A DNA stretch of 64,000 nucleotides from Kordiimonas marina (GTDB lineage: Bacteria > Pseudomonadota > Alphaproteobacteria > Sphingomonadales > Kordiimonadaceae), in assembly GCF_023006325.1 (NCBI RefSeq), contig NZ_JAINDF010000001.1:612863-676862 (forward strand), in the 5' to 3' direction. The notes beneath the pieces were generated by a model that had not been told where the DNA came from, ran no database searches, and saw only the letters and a program-made list of their open reading frames with translations. The translations under genes were made by a program, and so were the position numbers. Each line of letters starts with the position of its first letter. Position 1 is the first letter of the stretch. Shown one piece after another: positions 24,795 through 33,621 of the stretch.

Positions 24795-27299
24795 TTACTC
24801 GTAGCGCAGCGCCTTGATCGGGTTTGCGCGGGCAACCTTGGCGGCGTTACCGCCAACGGTGACCCAGGCAACCAAAAGCGCCAGCAGGCCTGCCGCGATG
24901 CAGCAGGGTACCAGATACCAGCTGTCCAGGCGGTACGGGAAGTTCTGTAACCAGCGCATCAGGCCGTAAGCTGCCACCGGCCAGGCAATCAGGTTGGCGA
25001 TCAGCACCGGCTTGGAGAATTGCCAGATCAAGAGGCGCACCACATCAAACACCGTCGCCCCCATGACCTTGCGGATACCGATTTCCTTCGTGCGCCGCTC
25101 GGCGGTGAAGGAGGCAAGGCCATAAAGCCCCAGGCAGGCGATGATGATGGCAAGGCCGGAGAAGATGCCAAGAAGGATCGAGGTATTGGCCTCCCGGTCG
25201 AACGCTTCCGCCAGGTTCTGGTCGACGAAATCATATTCGTACGGCACCGTGGTGATCATCGATTTCCAGGTCCCCTCGATCCGCTTGATCAGCGCTTCCG
25301 GGTTGCCCTTGAACCGCACGGTCAGACTGTCGAACGGGCTGTGCGAGCGATACAAATACATTTCCGGCCGCAGCATATTCTTGAGCGTCTGGAAATGGAT
25401 CTCGGGAATGACCCCAATGACGGTCATCAGTGTCTTCGCGGGTTTACCGTTCGGACCTGCAATGCCCATGGTGATCTGCTTGCCGATAGCCTCCTTCGGC
25501 GTACCAAACCCGAGGCGGCGCAATGCGCCTACGTTGAGGATGACCGTCCCCGGCAACATTTCACCATCCTTGGCTTTGCTGCCATCCGGAACGCCATCCA
25601 TCGTACGGTCCCGGCTATAATTGCGGCCAGCCAGTAGTTTGATCTGGTAGGTCTTCAGAAAATCATAGTCGACATTCTGAACCCCCAGGAGGATCGACTG
25701 GTCGGTCTCACTGCCAGGCACTTTTACCGAGGTATTGTTTTCGTCCGACGTGCCCGGCGTGTCATCTGAGAAGGCCGCAGAGGTGACATTCGGCATCCGC
25801 AGGATTTCCTGCTTCAAGGCTTCTTGCTTGTCGCGCGCACCGGTACGGCCAACGTTATGGATCACCAGCAGATTATCCTTGTTGAAGCCAGGATTCATAT
25901 TGGTGGCATACAGCTTCTGGCCATAGACGACCCCGGTCGCGATGATAAGCGCGATCGAGATGGAGAACTGCACGACGACAAGGACACTTCTGAGGCGCAT
26001 TGACCCACTGGTCTCAGCCGACTTGTTGGCCTTCAACACCCGCGCGGGCAGAAAGCCCGACAGCACCAGGGCCGGATAAGCGCCGCCCAGAACCCCGACG
26101 GTCACGGTGAGGCCCACAAGCAACAGAAGAACGACCGGGTCACCATAATTGAAGACCATATCTTTACCGATAAACTGGTTGAAGGCCGGCAAGGCCAGCT
26201 CCACCAGCACGAAGCCCAGCACAAGGCCGATGGCCGCGATGAAGACAGACTCCCCGATAAACTGCAGGACAAGCTGTCCCCGCTTCGCGCCCAGCACTTT
26301 CCGAAGCGCAACTTCGCGGGCCCGCTGGGTCGACTTGGCTGTCGCCAGGTTCATGAAATTGATGCAGGCGATCAGAAGGATCAGACCGGCGATGGCTGAA
26401 AAGATAATGACTGTAGTCAGGCTGCCCGCAGCCTTCATTTCCATCCCGGAGCGGGGCGAGTGCAGTTCGACATCCGGCAGGGCCAGCGTATCATAGGTGA
26501 TGAAGGAAGACGCATCCCGCTTCTGACCACCTGTGATGGCGGACGGCATGGTGATATTCTTGTTGGTGAAGGCGGCAAGCTGGTCATTCACACGCGCGAT
26601 ATTCACCCCCGGTTTGAGCGTGAAATAGACATAGTTATTGACGCTGAACCACTGTGTGAATTCCCAAGGCTCTTGGGCAAAATCTTTCTCATCGATCATC
26701 GCCAGGGCATCGAATTTCAGGACTGTATTATGCGGCAGGTCCTTGAAAACCGCGGCCACACGGTAATCCCGTTGCAGGCGATGGACATTAACCGTCACCA
26801 CCTTGCCAAGCGGGTCCTCGTCACCGAAATATTTCTTCGCCAGGCTTTGGCTGATCGCGAGGCTGGCATTGTCATGCAGGGCTTTGTGGATATCGCCTTC
26901 CACGACGTCGAAGCTGAACATGTCCGCCGTCTCGGGGTCGGTCCACATCATCTCCTGACTATAGACACCGCCCTTGTAACGAAGGATGGTATTCATGTTG
27001 TTGAAGCGCGTAACCTTGTCGATATCCTCCGAGAAATATTCCTTGAGGGCATGTTTGCTCGGCCCCTGTGCCATCACGGTCACGAACGGTTCGCGGCCCG
27101 GAATTTTAAACGTGGTCTGCAGGCGGTAGATATTGTTGGCATTCGACCAGAATTTATCGAATGAAAGCTCGTCACGCACATAAAGGCTGATCAGGATGCA
27201 GGCGGCCAACCCGACGGCTAGGCCGATGATGTTGATCGCGCTATAAAGCTTGTGCTTGATCAGGTTCCTCAGTGCCACATTGAGATAGTTCTGAAACAT
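24795..27299 (-). CDS. FtsX/MacB-type ABC transporter permease (first in the array)
   Basis: An 834-residue two-module permease. Helix 1 is INIIGLAVGLAACILISLYV (about 22-41). A MacB-type periplasmic domain covers about 45-280, the first FtsX bundle about 290-415 with the ACINFMNLATAKSTQRAREVALRKV-type coupling region, and the second bundle about 700-830 with TKEIGIRKVMGATVFDVV before it, ending RVANPIKALRYE-like (VARANPIKALRYE). It lies 75 bp after the ATPase gene and is the first permease transcribed. The EIGIRKVLGA coupling motif that contacts the ATPase is present in both halves, so one chain may bind two ATPase subunits. Confidence 0.89.
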   Translation of the reverse strand: MFQNYLNVALRNLIKHKLYSAINIIGLAVGLAACILISLYVRDELSFDKFWSNANNIYRLQTTFKIPGREPFVTVMAQGPSKHALKEYFSEDIDKVTRFNNMNTILRYKGGVYSQEMMWTDPETADMFSFDVVEGDIHKALHDNASLAISQSLAKKYFGDEDPLGKVVTVNVHRLQRDYRVAAVFKDLPHNTVLKFDALAMIDEKDFAQEPWEFTQWFSVNNYVYFTLKPGVNIARVNDQLAAFTNKNITMPSAITGGQKRDASSFITYDTLALPDVELHSPRSGMEMKAAGSLTTVIIFSAIAGLILLIACINFMNLATAKSTQRAREVALRKVLGAKRGQLVLQFIGESVFIAAIGLVLGFVLVELALPAFNQFIGKDMVFNYGDPVVLLLLVGLTVTVGVLGGAYPALVLSGFLPARVLKANKSAETSGSMRLRSVLVVVQFSISIALIIATGVVYGQKLYATNMNPGFNKDNLLVIHNVGRTGARDKQEALKQEILRMPNVTSAAFSDDTPGTSDENNTSVKVPGSETDQSILLGVQNVDYDFLKTYQIKLLAGRNYSRDRTMDGVPDGSKAKDGEMLPGTVILNVGALRRLGFGTPKEAIGKQITMGIAGPNGKPAKTLMTVIGVIPEIHFQTLKNMLRPEMYLYRSHSPFDSLTVRFKGNPEALIKRIEGTWKSMITTVPYEYDFVDQNLAEAFDREANTSILLGIFSGLAIIIACLGLYGLASFTAERRTKEIGIRKVMGATVFDVVRLLIWQFSKPVLIANLIAWPVAAYGLMRWLQNFPYRLDSWYLVPCCIAAGLLALLVAWVTVGGNAAKVARANPIKALRYE

Positions 27300-27374
27300 G
27301 GGATGTCTCCCCGCTGTCTGTTTTTATTGTTGTCGCCCTTATGGTGGGCTTTTTATCGTTCCTTAACCGCGGCC

Positions 27375-28058
27375 TTAAACCGCAGCCCGCAGGTTTTCCG
27401 TCACCACATGACCGTCAAACAGGTTGATGGTGCGGCGGGCATAGTCGGCGTGGGCCGGGCTGTGCGTGACCATCACGATGGTGGTGCCTTCCTCATTGAG
27501 GGACTGCAGCATCTCCATCACTTCCTGGCCGTGGGCGCTGTCTAGGTTACCGGTCGGCTCATCCGCCAGGATCATGGCCTGGTCGCCCACGACCGCACGG
27601 GCCACGGCCACGCGCTGCTGCTGACCGCCCGAAAGCTGGCTGGGCATATGCTTGGCGCGGTGGGCGATGCCGACCTTGTCCATCACATGGGCCACGCGGT
27701 CACGGCGTTCGCTCGCCGGGATGTTGTGATAGAGGAGCGCCAGCTCGATATTCTCGGCCACCGTCAGTTCATCGATCAGGTTGAACGACTGGAAGATGAA
27801 GCCGATATTCTGCTTGCGGATATTGCCGAGCTTGGCTTCCGAATAGCCGGCGACGTCTTCATCCATGAACCAATATTCGCCGGATGAAGGTGTATCGAGC
27901 ATCCCGACGATGTTGAGAAGCGTCGACTTGCCACAGCCTGAAGGCCCCATGATGGCGACGAACTCACCGTGTTCGATCTCGATATTGACGCTGTTGAGCG
28001 CGACTGTCTCCACTTCATCGGTACGGTAGACCTTCGAAAGATTGTGAAGCTTCAGCAT
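27375..28058 (-). CDS. ABC transporter ATP-binding protein, MacB/LolD type
   Basis: A 227-residue ATPase, the only one in this cluster, which must serve all four permeases. Walker A is GPSGCGKST (about residues 39-47), the Q loop is in NIGFIFQSFNLIDELT, the signature is LSGGQQQRVAVARA and Walker B is MILADEPTGNLDS. The sequence places it with MacB/LolD-type ATPases that drive FtsX-fold permeases. The start at 28058 (MLKLHNLSKVYRTDEVE) has AGGAAAGGAAA ahead. It lies 92 bp downstream of the adaptor gene and 75 bp upstream of the first permease. Confidence 0.94.
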   Translation of the reverse strand: MLKLHNLSKVYRTDEVETVALNSVNIEIEHGEFVAIMGPSGCGKSTLLNIVGMLDTPSSGEYWFMDEDVAGYSEAKLGNIRKQNIGFIFQSFNLIDELTVAENIELALLYHNIPASERRDRVAHVMDKVGIAHRAKHMPSQLSGGQQQRVAVARAVVGDQAMILADEPTGNLDSAHGQEVMEMLQSLNEEGTTIVMVTHSPAHADYARRTINLFDGHVVTENLRAAV

Positions 28059-28150
28059 GGTATTTCCTTTCCTCACTTCCTGAACCCGGGCCGCATTTAC
28101 GGGCCATTATTGGGTTATCCTTAGTTGCTGTCGTGTCTCGGACCGGATTG

Positions 28151-29524
28151 TCATTTCGATCCCAGCTTCAGGCGGTCCATATCCGTGTAGCTGGTATAGG
28201 GGGAGGTGATAACTTTCTCTCCGACCTCAAGGCCGTCAAGCACCTCGATAAAGCGGCTGTTGCGGCGGCCCAGATGCACGGTGCGTTTCACCGCCTGGGT
28301 CCCGTCGGGGCTGACCACGAAGACCCAGTTGCCACCGGTATCCTGGAAGAAGGCACCGTTGGGGATGAGGGTCGCGGTGGCACTGTCGCCCAGCGTCAGC
28401 TTGGTTTGCAGGGTCTGGCCGCGGCGGATATCCTGGGGCTCACCGCCCACAAATTCGAAATCCACCTCGAACTGGCCGTTATTGACCTGCGGGTAAATCT
28501 TCTTGACCACAAGCTGATAGACCTTGCCGTCATGATTGAAGCTGGCTGTCTGACCGATATCGACCCGGCCCAGGTAAAACTCATCGATATTAGCGACGAG
28601 CTTATAATGGTTCGGGTCGTCGATCTGGCCCATGCGGCCGCCCCGGCTGATGCTTTGGCCAACCTGAAGGTCGAAGCCCGAAAGCTTACCGGCCACCGGT
28701 GCCTTTACGCTCAGGTTTTCCAGGTTCTGGCGGGCGAGCGTCAGGTTGTTTTCAAGCCGTGAGCTGGCCTCTTTCAGGAACTTGAGCTGGGACTCCTGCA
28801 GTTTGGCATCAGCCGTCTGGCTTTCCTTGGTCACAGCCTGCTTGTTCTTATAGTAGGTGAGCTCGTCCTCGGTATCGTCCAGCGTGGCCTGGGAGACCGC
28901 GCCTTTGGATGCCAGAACGCGCTGACGCTCCGCCTGGCGGGTCAGCTTGATGATCTGGTAATCGATCTCCACAAGGTCGCGCTTGTGCTGCAGCCGGTTC
29001 TGCTCAAGCTGCAGTTCGATCGTCCGCATATTGTTGAGCTGCTCGGTCACCGCGGCTTCGTTGCGGGTGACTTCAAGCTGCAGATTGGTGTTCGAAAGCT
29101 GGACGATCAGGTCGCCCTTCTTGAGCATGGCACCATCTTCCACCAACACCTTCTCGACCCGGCCGCCTTCAATGGCATCCAGAAACACGGTCTTGAGGGG
29201 TGTCACCCGGCCGCGCACCGGAATGAAATCCTCGAACACGCCCTTCGAGACGGTCGAGACCACGACCCGGTCCTTGTTGACCTTATAGGTCCGCCCGGAA
29301 GACGCATCCATCACCAGCATCGCCAGGAAGCCAATGACAATGATCGCCACCACGCCGATGCCGATCTTCTTCCAGGGTTTCTTTTTCACGTCAACACGCC
29401 GGTCCATTCCAGCGCCGGATGCGGCCCCTGAAGACGGGCCTTTCGGTCCGCCTGTCCGGCCGCCGTGCATTGAGATTGGGGTTTCTTTTTTTGCCTTATT
29501 TTCCATATCGGTCACTGTACCCAT
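28151..29524 (-). CDS. HlyD/MacA-type periplasmic adaptor (membrane fusion protein)
   Basis: A 457-residue adaptor. A cytosolic tail of about 52 residues precedes one helix (IGIGVVAIIVIGFLAMLVMD, about 54-73); then come the first half of a lipoyl-like domain (EGGRVEKVLVEDGAMLKKGD), a long coiled-coil hairpin (about 150-260, rich in Gln/Glu/Leu), the second lipoyl half (SVKAPVAGKLSGFDLQVGQ) and beta-barrel/membrane-proximal domains to the C terminus. It would link the permeases to an outer-membrane channel such as TolC; none is encoded here. It is the first gene after the sigma-54 promoter at 29574-29589. The long cytosolic Gly/Lys-rich N terminus is unusual; ATG 29506 (MENKAKK) is an alternative start. 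Confidence 0.88.
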   Translation of the reverse strand: MGTVTDMENKAKKETPISMHGGRTGGPKGPSSGAASGAGMDRRVDVKKKPWKKIGIGVVAIIVIGFLAMLVMDASSGRTYKVNKDRVVVSTVSKGVFEDFIPVRGRVTPLKTVFLDAIEGGRVEKVLVEDGAMLKKGDLIVQLSNTNLQLEVTRNEAAVTEQLNNMRTIELQLEQNRLQHKRDLVEIDYQIIKLTRQAERQRVLASKGAVSQATLDDTEDELTYYKNKQAVTKESQTADAKLQESQLKFLKEASSRLENNLTLARQNLENLSVKAPVAGKLSGFDLQVGQSISRGGRMGQIDDPNHYKLVANIDEFYLGRVDIGQTASFNHDGKVYQLVVKKIYPQVNNGQFEVDFEFVGGEPQDIRRGQTLQTKLTLGDSATATLIPNGAFFQDTGGNWVFVVSPDGTQAVKRTVHLGRRNSRFIEVLDGLEVGEKVITSPYTSYTDMDRLKLGSK

Positions 29525-29573
29525 TGCTGTCGTCCATCCCTGATACGCACGTAAAACATATCAGCAAAATTAC

Positions 29574-29589
29574 AGCAAAGGTTGTGCCA
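29574..29589 (-). promoter_or_regulatory. Sigma-54 (-24/-12) promoter of the efflux operon
   Basis: Read on the minus strand, TGGCACAACCTTTGCT matches the sigma-54 consensus TGGCAC-N5-TTGCW exactly, with the GG and GC elements at the required spacing. Transcription would start near 29563, some 39 bp before the adaptor start codon. The NtrC-type activator gene begins 190 bp away on the other strand. Confidence 0.88.
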
Positions 29590-29652
29590 TCAGAATAACC
29601 CATTGATTTTACTTTGTTTCATATCCAGCCGGTCGCATTCTTACACTTTTAA

Positions 29653-29690
29653 CTGTACGATATCGAACACATTCTGTACGGTTCCGAACA
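29653..29690. promoter_or_regulatory. Two palindromic enhancer sites for the response regulator
   Basis: Sites TGTACGATATCGAACA (29654-29669) and TGTACGGTTCCGAACA (29675-29690) share the palindrome TGTnCGnnnnCGnACA and lie 21 bp apart centre to centre. That puts them on one face of the helix, about 64-116 bp upstream of the sigma-54 promoter and 88-125 bp upstream of the regulator gene. Position and symmetry are those of upstream activating sequences of NtrC-type dimers. Which protein binds them is inference. Confidence 0.75.
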
Positions 29691-29778
29691 GACAAAAGCG
29701 AGGACCGGCCAGAACCAAACAGAGAGCCGGACAGATAAAAAAACCGGCCCGACAAATGCCGGCCAGGGAGAAAGCCGA

Positions 29779-31191
29779 ATGGCGACCAAAGACGGGAAAA
29801 TCCTGATCGTCGATGACGACGACGACATCCTGACGGCAGGAAAACTGCTCCTCAAACGGCATTATGACAAGGTCATAACCTGCAACAAGCCCGAGTTTAT
29901 CCCGGAGATGTTGGCGAACCACAGTTTCGACGCCATCCTTCTGGATATGAATTTCGGCCCCGGCGAATCCCAGGGCGACCAGGGCTTCTACTGGCTCGGC
30001 AAAATCCTGGAAATCGACCCTCAGGCCGTGGTGGTGATGATCACTGCCCACGGCGGTGTCGATGTCGCGGTCGATGCCATGAAAAAGGGCGCCACCGACT
30101 TTATCGCCAAGCCATGGCAGAATGAAAAAGTCGTGGCGACCCTGTCCGCCAGCGTCAAGCTGCGCCGCAGCCGGTCCGAAGCCGAAGAGCTCAAGAAAAC
30201 CAACCGTGCGCTTGCTGAAGTCGCGGCCCAGCCAAAGCAGCCGATCATCGGCGAAAGCAAGGCGATCAAAGCGGTGCTGTCGCTCATCAGCCGCACGGCA
30301 CCGACGGACGCCAACGTGCTGATCCTCGGTGAAAACGGCACCGGCAAGGAACTGGTCGCGCGTGAACTGCACCGCCAGTCTCACCGCGCCGACAAGGTGT
30401 TCATGTCGGTGGACCTGGGCGCGGTGGCCGAAAGCCTGTTCGAAAGCGAACTGTTCGGCCACAAGAAAGGCGCCTTCACCGATGCCCGCGATGACCGGGT
30501 CGGACGGCTTGAGGCCGCGAACGGCGGCACCCTGTTCCTCGATGAAATCGGCAACCTGCCGCTGCATCTTCAGGCCAAGCTCCTGACCGTTCTGGAACAA
30601 AGGCAGGTCGCGCCCGTGGGTTCGAACCGCACCGTTCCCATCGATATCCGCGTGATCGCGGCAACCAACGTGCCCCGCGAAAAGCTGCATGATGAGGATA
30701 TCTTCCGCCAGGACTTGCTGTTCCGGCTGAATACCGTCGAAATCCCCCTGCCGCCGCTCCGGGACCGGGCCAGCGATATCCCGGCCATCGCCGGCTATTA
30801 TGCCGGCCTCTATGCCCGCAAATACGGCAAGCCGGAAAAGCCTTTCAGCGAAGGCGCCGTAGAGGCCCTCAAGGCCTACAACTGGCCCGGCAACGTGCGG
30901 GCACTCCGCCATGCGCTGGAGCGTGCAGTGATCCTCTCGGAAGGCGAGGCGTTCGAGGCATCTGACTTCCAGCTTGATGCCCAGCCCAACCAGCCGGGTG
31001 CGATAGCCGACGTGAAAGCGCCCGCCCTTGTGGAAGACACGGAGGACGCCGACCTGAACCTGGACCGGCTGGAACAGCGCGCGATCGAACAGGCGCTCAA
31101 GCGGCACCGCTACAATATCAGCCATGCCGCCAAGGAACTGGGCCTTACCCGCGCCGCCCTTTACCGGAGGATGGAAAAGCATGGGCTTTAA
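29779..31191 (+). CDS. Sigma-54-dependent response regulator (NtrC family)
   Basis: A 470-residue activator with three domains. The receiver (1-125) has the acidic pocket VDDDDD, phospho-acceptor Asp56 in LLDMNF, Thr89 and Lys111, and a short insertion after Asp56 ([11 protein letters not shown]). The AAA+ domain (about 155-385) has Walker A GENGTGKE (184-191) and Walker B LFLDEI (252-257). The Fis-type DNA-binding helices are at about 430-466. The sigma-54 contact loop reads GAFTDA (231-236) instead of GAFTGA, a variant also found in a branch of these regulators. The ATG has AGGGAG upstream. The stop overlaps the kinase start by 11 bp. It very likely activates the divergent efflux operon. 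Confidence 0.93.
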   Translation: MATKDGKILIVDDDDDILTAGKLLLKRHYDKVITCNKPEFIPEMLANHSFDAILLDMNFGPGESQGDQGFYWLGKILEIDPQAVVVMITAHGGVDVAVDAMKKGATDFIAKPWQNEKVVATLSASVKLRRSRSEAEELKKTNRALAEVAAQPKQPIIGESKAIKAVLSLISRTAPTDANVLILGENGTGKELVARELHRQSHRADKVFMSVDLGAVAESLFESELFGHKKGAFTDARDDRVGRLEAANGGTLFLDEIGNLPLHLQAKLLTVLEQRQVAPVGSNRTVPIDIRVIAATNVPREKLHDEDIFRQDLLFRLNTVEIPLPPLRDRASDIPAIAGYYAGLYARKYGKPEKPFSEGAVEALKAYNWPGNVRALRHALERAVILSEGEAFEASDFQLDAQPNQPGAIADVKAPALVEDTEDADLNLDRLEQRAIEQALKRHRYNISHAAKELGLTRAALYRRMEKHGL

Positions 31192-32533
31192 GAAATTCAG
31201 CCTCCTGCTCGCCGGTCGCCTGATCCTGATCATGCTGACGCTTCTGGGCTTCGTCTATCTGATCATCATCCCCGGCTATCATGCCGCCACGCTGCTCGCC
31301 TTCGGGGTCGCTGCCGGGCTGACCACCGAAATGGTGCAGTTCGTCTCCAAAACCAATGCCGAGGTCACCCGCTTTCTGGATGCCGCGCGCTATGCCGATT
31401 TCAGCCAGCGCTTCAACCTTCAAAGCCTCGGTTCCGGCTTTGGTGAACTGGGGGACACCTTCACTGATATTCTCCAGCGCTTCCAGGCGGTCCGCTCAGG
31501 CCAGGAAGCGGAACTCAAGCACCTGAAGGCGCTGCTCGAACACGTACCTGCGCCGCTGATCTCGCTGTATGCCGACGGCCATATCACGCTGTGGAACAAC
31601 GCCGCCCGGCGGCTTTTCGGCAGCGCGCACGTTACCAAGCTAGCCGACCTGCAGCAGTTCGGCGCGGACCTGGCCAAGCAGGTGACCGTGTTGCAGGCAG
31701 GCGAAAGACGGCTTGTCACTTTCGCTGCAGAGGGGCTCGAACAACAGCTGACCATCTCCGCCAGCCAGCTGGTGATCGGCGGCCGCACGGAAAAGCTGAT
31801 CAGCCTGCAGGATATCCAGAGCGAACTGGACGTCGCCCAACTGCAAGCCTGGCAGGACCTTGTCCGCGTGCTGACCCATGAGATCATGAACTCGATCACC
31901 CCGGTGGCCAGCCTCGCCAAAACCGCAGTCGACCTGGTCGAAGACGCCGCGAGCCGCGTGCCTGACAACCCCGAAGTCGTCGATGAACTGGCCGACGTGC
32001 GCGACGCTGTCACAACGGTCGCGCGCCGGTCTGACAGCCTGATGCAATTCGTCTCCAGCTACCGGCGCCTGACCCGCCTGCCGCCGCCGGACAAGAAATT
32101 GATCCGCATAGAAGACCTGTTCGCGGACGTGACCCGCCTTGCAGCTCAAAACTGGGAGGAAAAAGGCCTCGCGCTTACCGTTCATGTCGAGCCGAGCGAG
32201 CTCGATATCTCCGCCGACCGAGACATGATCGAACAGATCCTCATCAACATGCTGCAGAATGCCGAACAGGCGCTGAAAGGTGTTGAAGGGGCAACAGTTT
32301 GGCTCACCGCCCGGCTCAACCGCCGTGGCCACGCGGCCATCGAAATTGCCGACAATGGCCCAGGGGTACCCGCCGATATCATCAAGAAGGTTTTCGTGCC
32401 CTTCTTCACCACCAAACGGGACGGCAGCGGCGTCGGCCTCGCGCTGACACGCCAGGTGATGATCGCCCACGGCGGCTCTGTCAGCCTATCCGACCGCGAG
32501 GGCGGCGGCGCCAAATTCACCCTGACATTCTGA
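31181..32533 (+). CDS. Sensor histidine kinase
   Basis: A 450-residue membrane kinase, partner of the preceding regulator. Two close-packed helices (about residues 10-30 and 34-50) leave only a few residues outside the cytosol, so the signal is probably sensed in the membrane or cytosol. A HAMP/coiled-coil stretch, a PAS-like domain (about 110-215), the phospho-acceptor His233 in LTHEIMNSITP, and the ATPase blocks ILINMLQNAEQAL, DNGPGVP and FFTTKRDGSGVGLAL follow. The start at 31181 is preceded by CGGAGG; a frame open from 31124 would overlap the regulator by 68 bp. The lack of a periplasmic domain resembles BceS-type or NtrY-like intramembrane sensors. Confidence 0.92.
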   Translation: MGFKKFSLLLAGRLILIMLTLLGFVYLIIIPGYHAATLLAFGVAAGLTTEMVQFVSKTNAEVTRFLDAARYADFSQRFNLQSLGSGFGELGDTFTDILQRFQAVRSGQEAELKHLKALLEHVPAPLISLYADGHITLWNNAARRLFGSAHVTKLADLQQFGADLAKQVTVLQAGERRLVTFAAEGLEQQLTISASQLVIGGRTEKLISLQDIQSELDVAQLQAWQDLVRVLTHEIMNSITPVASLAKTAVDLVEDAASRVPDNPEVVDELADVRDAVTTVARRSDSLMQFVSSYRRLTRLPPPDKKLIRIEDLFADVTRLAAQNWEEKGLALTVHVEPSELDISADRDMIEQILINMLQNAEQALKGVEGATVWLTARLNRRGHAAIEIADNGPGVPADIIKKVFVPFFTTKRDGSGVGLALTRQVMIAHGGSVSLSDREGGGAKFTLTF

Positions 32534-32544
32534 GATTGGGAGCG

Positions 32545-33525
32545 TCAGGCAGTCGCTGACGGCGCGTTAGGTCTTGAGACGGGATACGCGGGCTTTTCTC
32601 CGGCCGCGCCGCCCTTTTCGATCAGCTCAAGGTGCGCGCGCACACAGCCCTTGGCGGCATCGATCAGGCGCGGGGTCAGGCCGACATAGATTTCAGCCAC
32701 GATGGCGTCCACATCCCTGATGCCACGTCTGAGGCAATCGATGATCTGGTCATGCCGCATCAGCCGGTGCGCCCGTACGGCCTGGATACGGCCCGTGGGG
32801 TCCGCGACTTCCGGGCCATGGCTCGGCAGCATCAGGCGCGCACTTTCGGCCTCCAGCTTGCCCAAGCTCATCATATAATCGGCGAGGTTGCCGAGCGGCG
32901 GCACCACCACGGTGGTCGACCAGCCCATGACATGATCGCCTGAAAACAAAAGCCCCTGATGGGCAAGCTGGTAACAAAGGTGGTTGGGAAAATGGCCGGG
33001 CGTATGCAGGGCTGTCAGCCGCCACATGCCGTCCCCAACACAGTGGCCGTCGGCGAGGCGTTCATCGGGTTCGAAATCCGGGTCCACATCTTCATCCGTC
33101 AGGGCGAGAATGTCAGGTGACAGCGCCCCGAAGCCATAGGTCCGCGCGCCTGTCACAGCCTTCAAGGCCCTGGCCGCCGGGCTATGGTCCTGATGGGTAT
33201 GAGTGACGAAAATACCGGTAATCGGCCGGGTGCCCACCGCCCGCATCACGGCCGCCATATGCGCCGGGCAGTCGGGGCCGGGGTCGATGATCATGACGCT
33301 GTCATCACCGACGATATAGGTGTTGGTGCCCGCACCGGTATAGTCCTTGGCATTGTCCGCGAGCACACGCAGCACCCCTGGCGCTACCTGTTCGGCCAGG
33401 CCGTACCGGGCATCATGCCTCAGGCGCTGCGCCACAGCCGGGCTCGGCATCAGGCCATTCAGTTCATCTGTCTTATTCTGCTGCACGCTTCGTGTCCCCC
33501 CACTTGGTGCCGCTACACGCATCAT
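32545..33525 (-). CDS. MBL-fold metallo-hydrolase (LACTB2-like)
   Basis: A 326-residue metallo-beta-lactamase-fold hydrolase. Zinc ligands are in FVTHTHQDHSPAA (about residues 120-132), LHTPGHFPNH, LFSGDHVMG and LPSHGPEV. The C-terminal part (about 250-310) matches the winged-helix-like extension of the LACTB2 branch, which includes endoribonucleases and thioesterase-like enzymes. The substrate is not predictable. The ATG pair at 33525/33522 follows AAGAGGG; MPSPAV at 33447 is a less supported alternative. Its stop lies 11 bp from that of the convergent kinase gene. It is not clearly tied to either neighbour. Confidence 0.85.
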   Translation of the reverse strand: MMRVAAPSGGTRSVQQNKTDELNGLMPSPAVAQRLRHDARYGLAEQVAPGVLRVLADNAKDYTGAGTNTYIVGDDSVMIIDPGPDCPAHMAAVMRAVGTRPITGIFVTHTHQDHSPAARALKAVTGARTYGFGALSPDILALTDEDVDPDFEPDERLADGHCVGDGMWRLTALHTPGHFPNHLCYQLAHQGLLFSGDHVMGWSTTVVVPPLGNLADYMMSLGKLEAESARLMLPSHGPEVADPTGRIQAVRAHRLMRHDQIIDCLRRGIRDVDAIVAEIYVGLTPRLIDAAKGCVRAHLELIEKGGAAGEKPAYPVSRPNAPSATA

Positions 33526-33621
33526 CCCTCTTAGATTTTTCTCAAAGGCTTATACAGTCACCCTTTCTCACGCCTTGGTGAAACTATTGCGAGCCTGCGA
33601 CACCCGCAGCCCGAATGAAGG

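Noticed and set aside
29641-31233. 530-codon open frame on the minus strand opposite the response regulator
   Set aside because: The regulator on the other strand has all its motifs. The antisense frame has no recognisable domain and would cover the enhancer sites.
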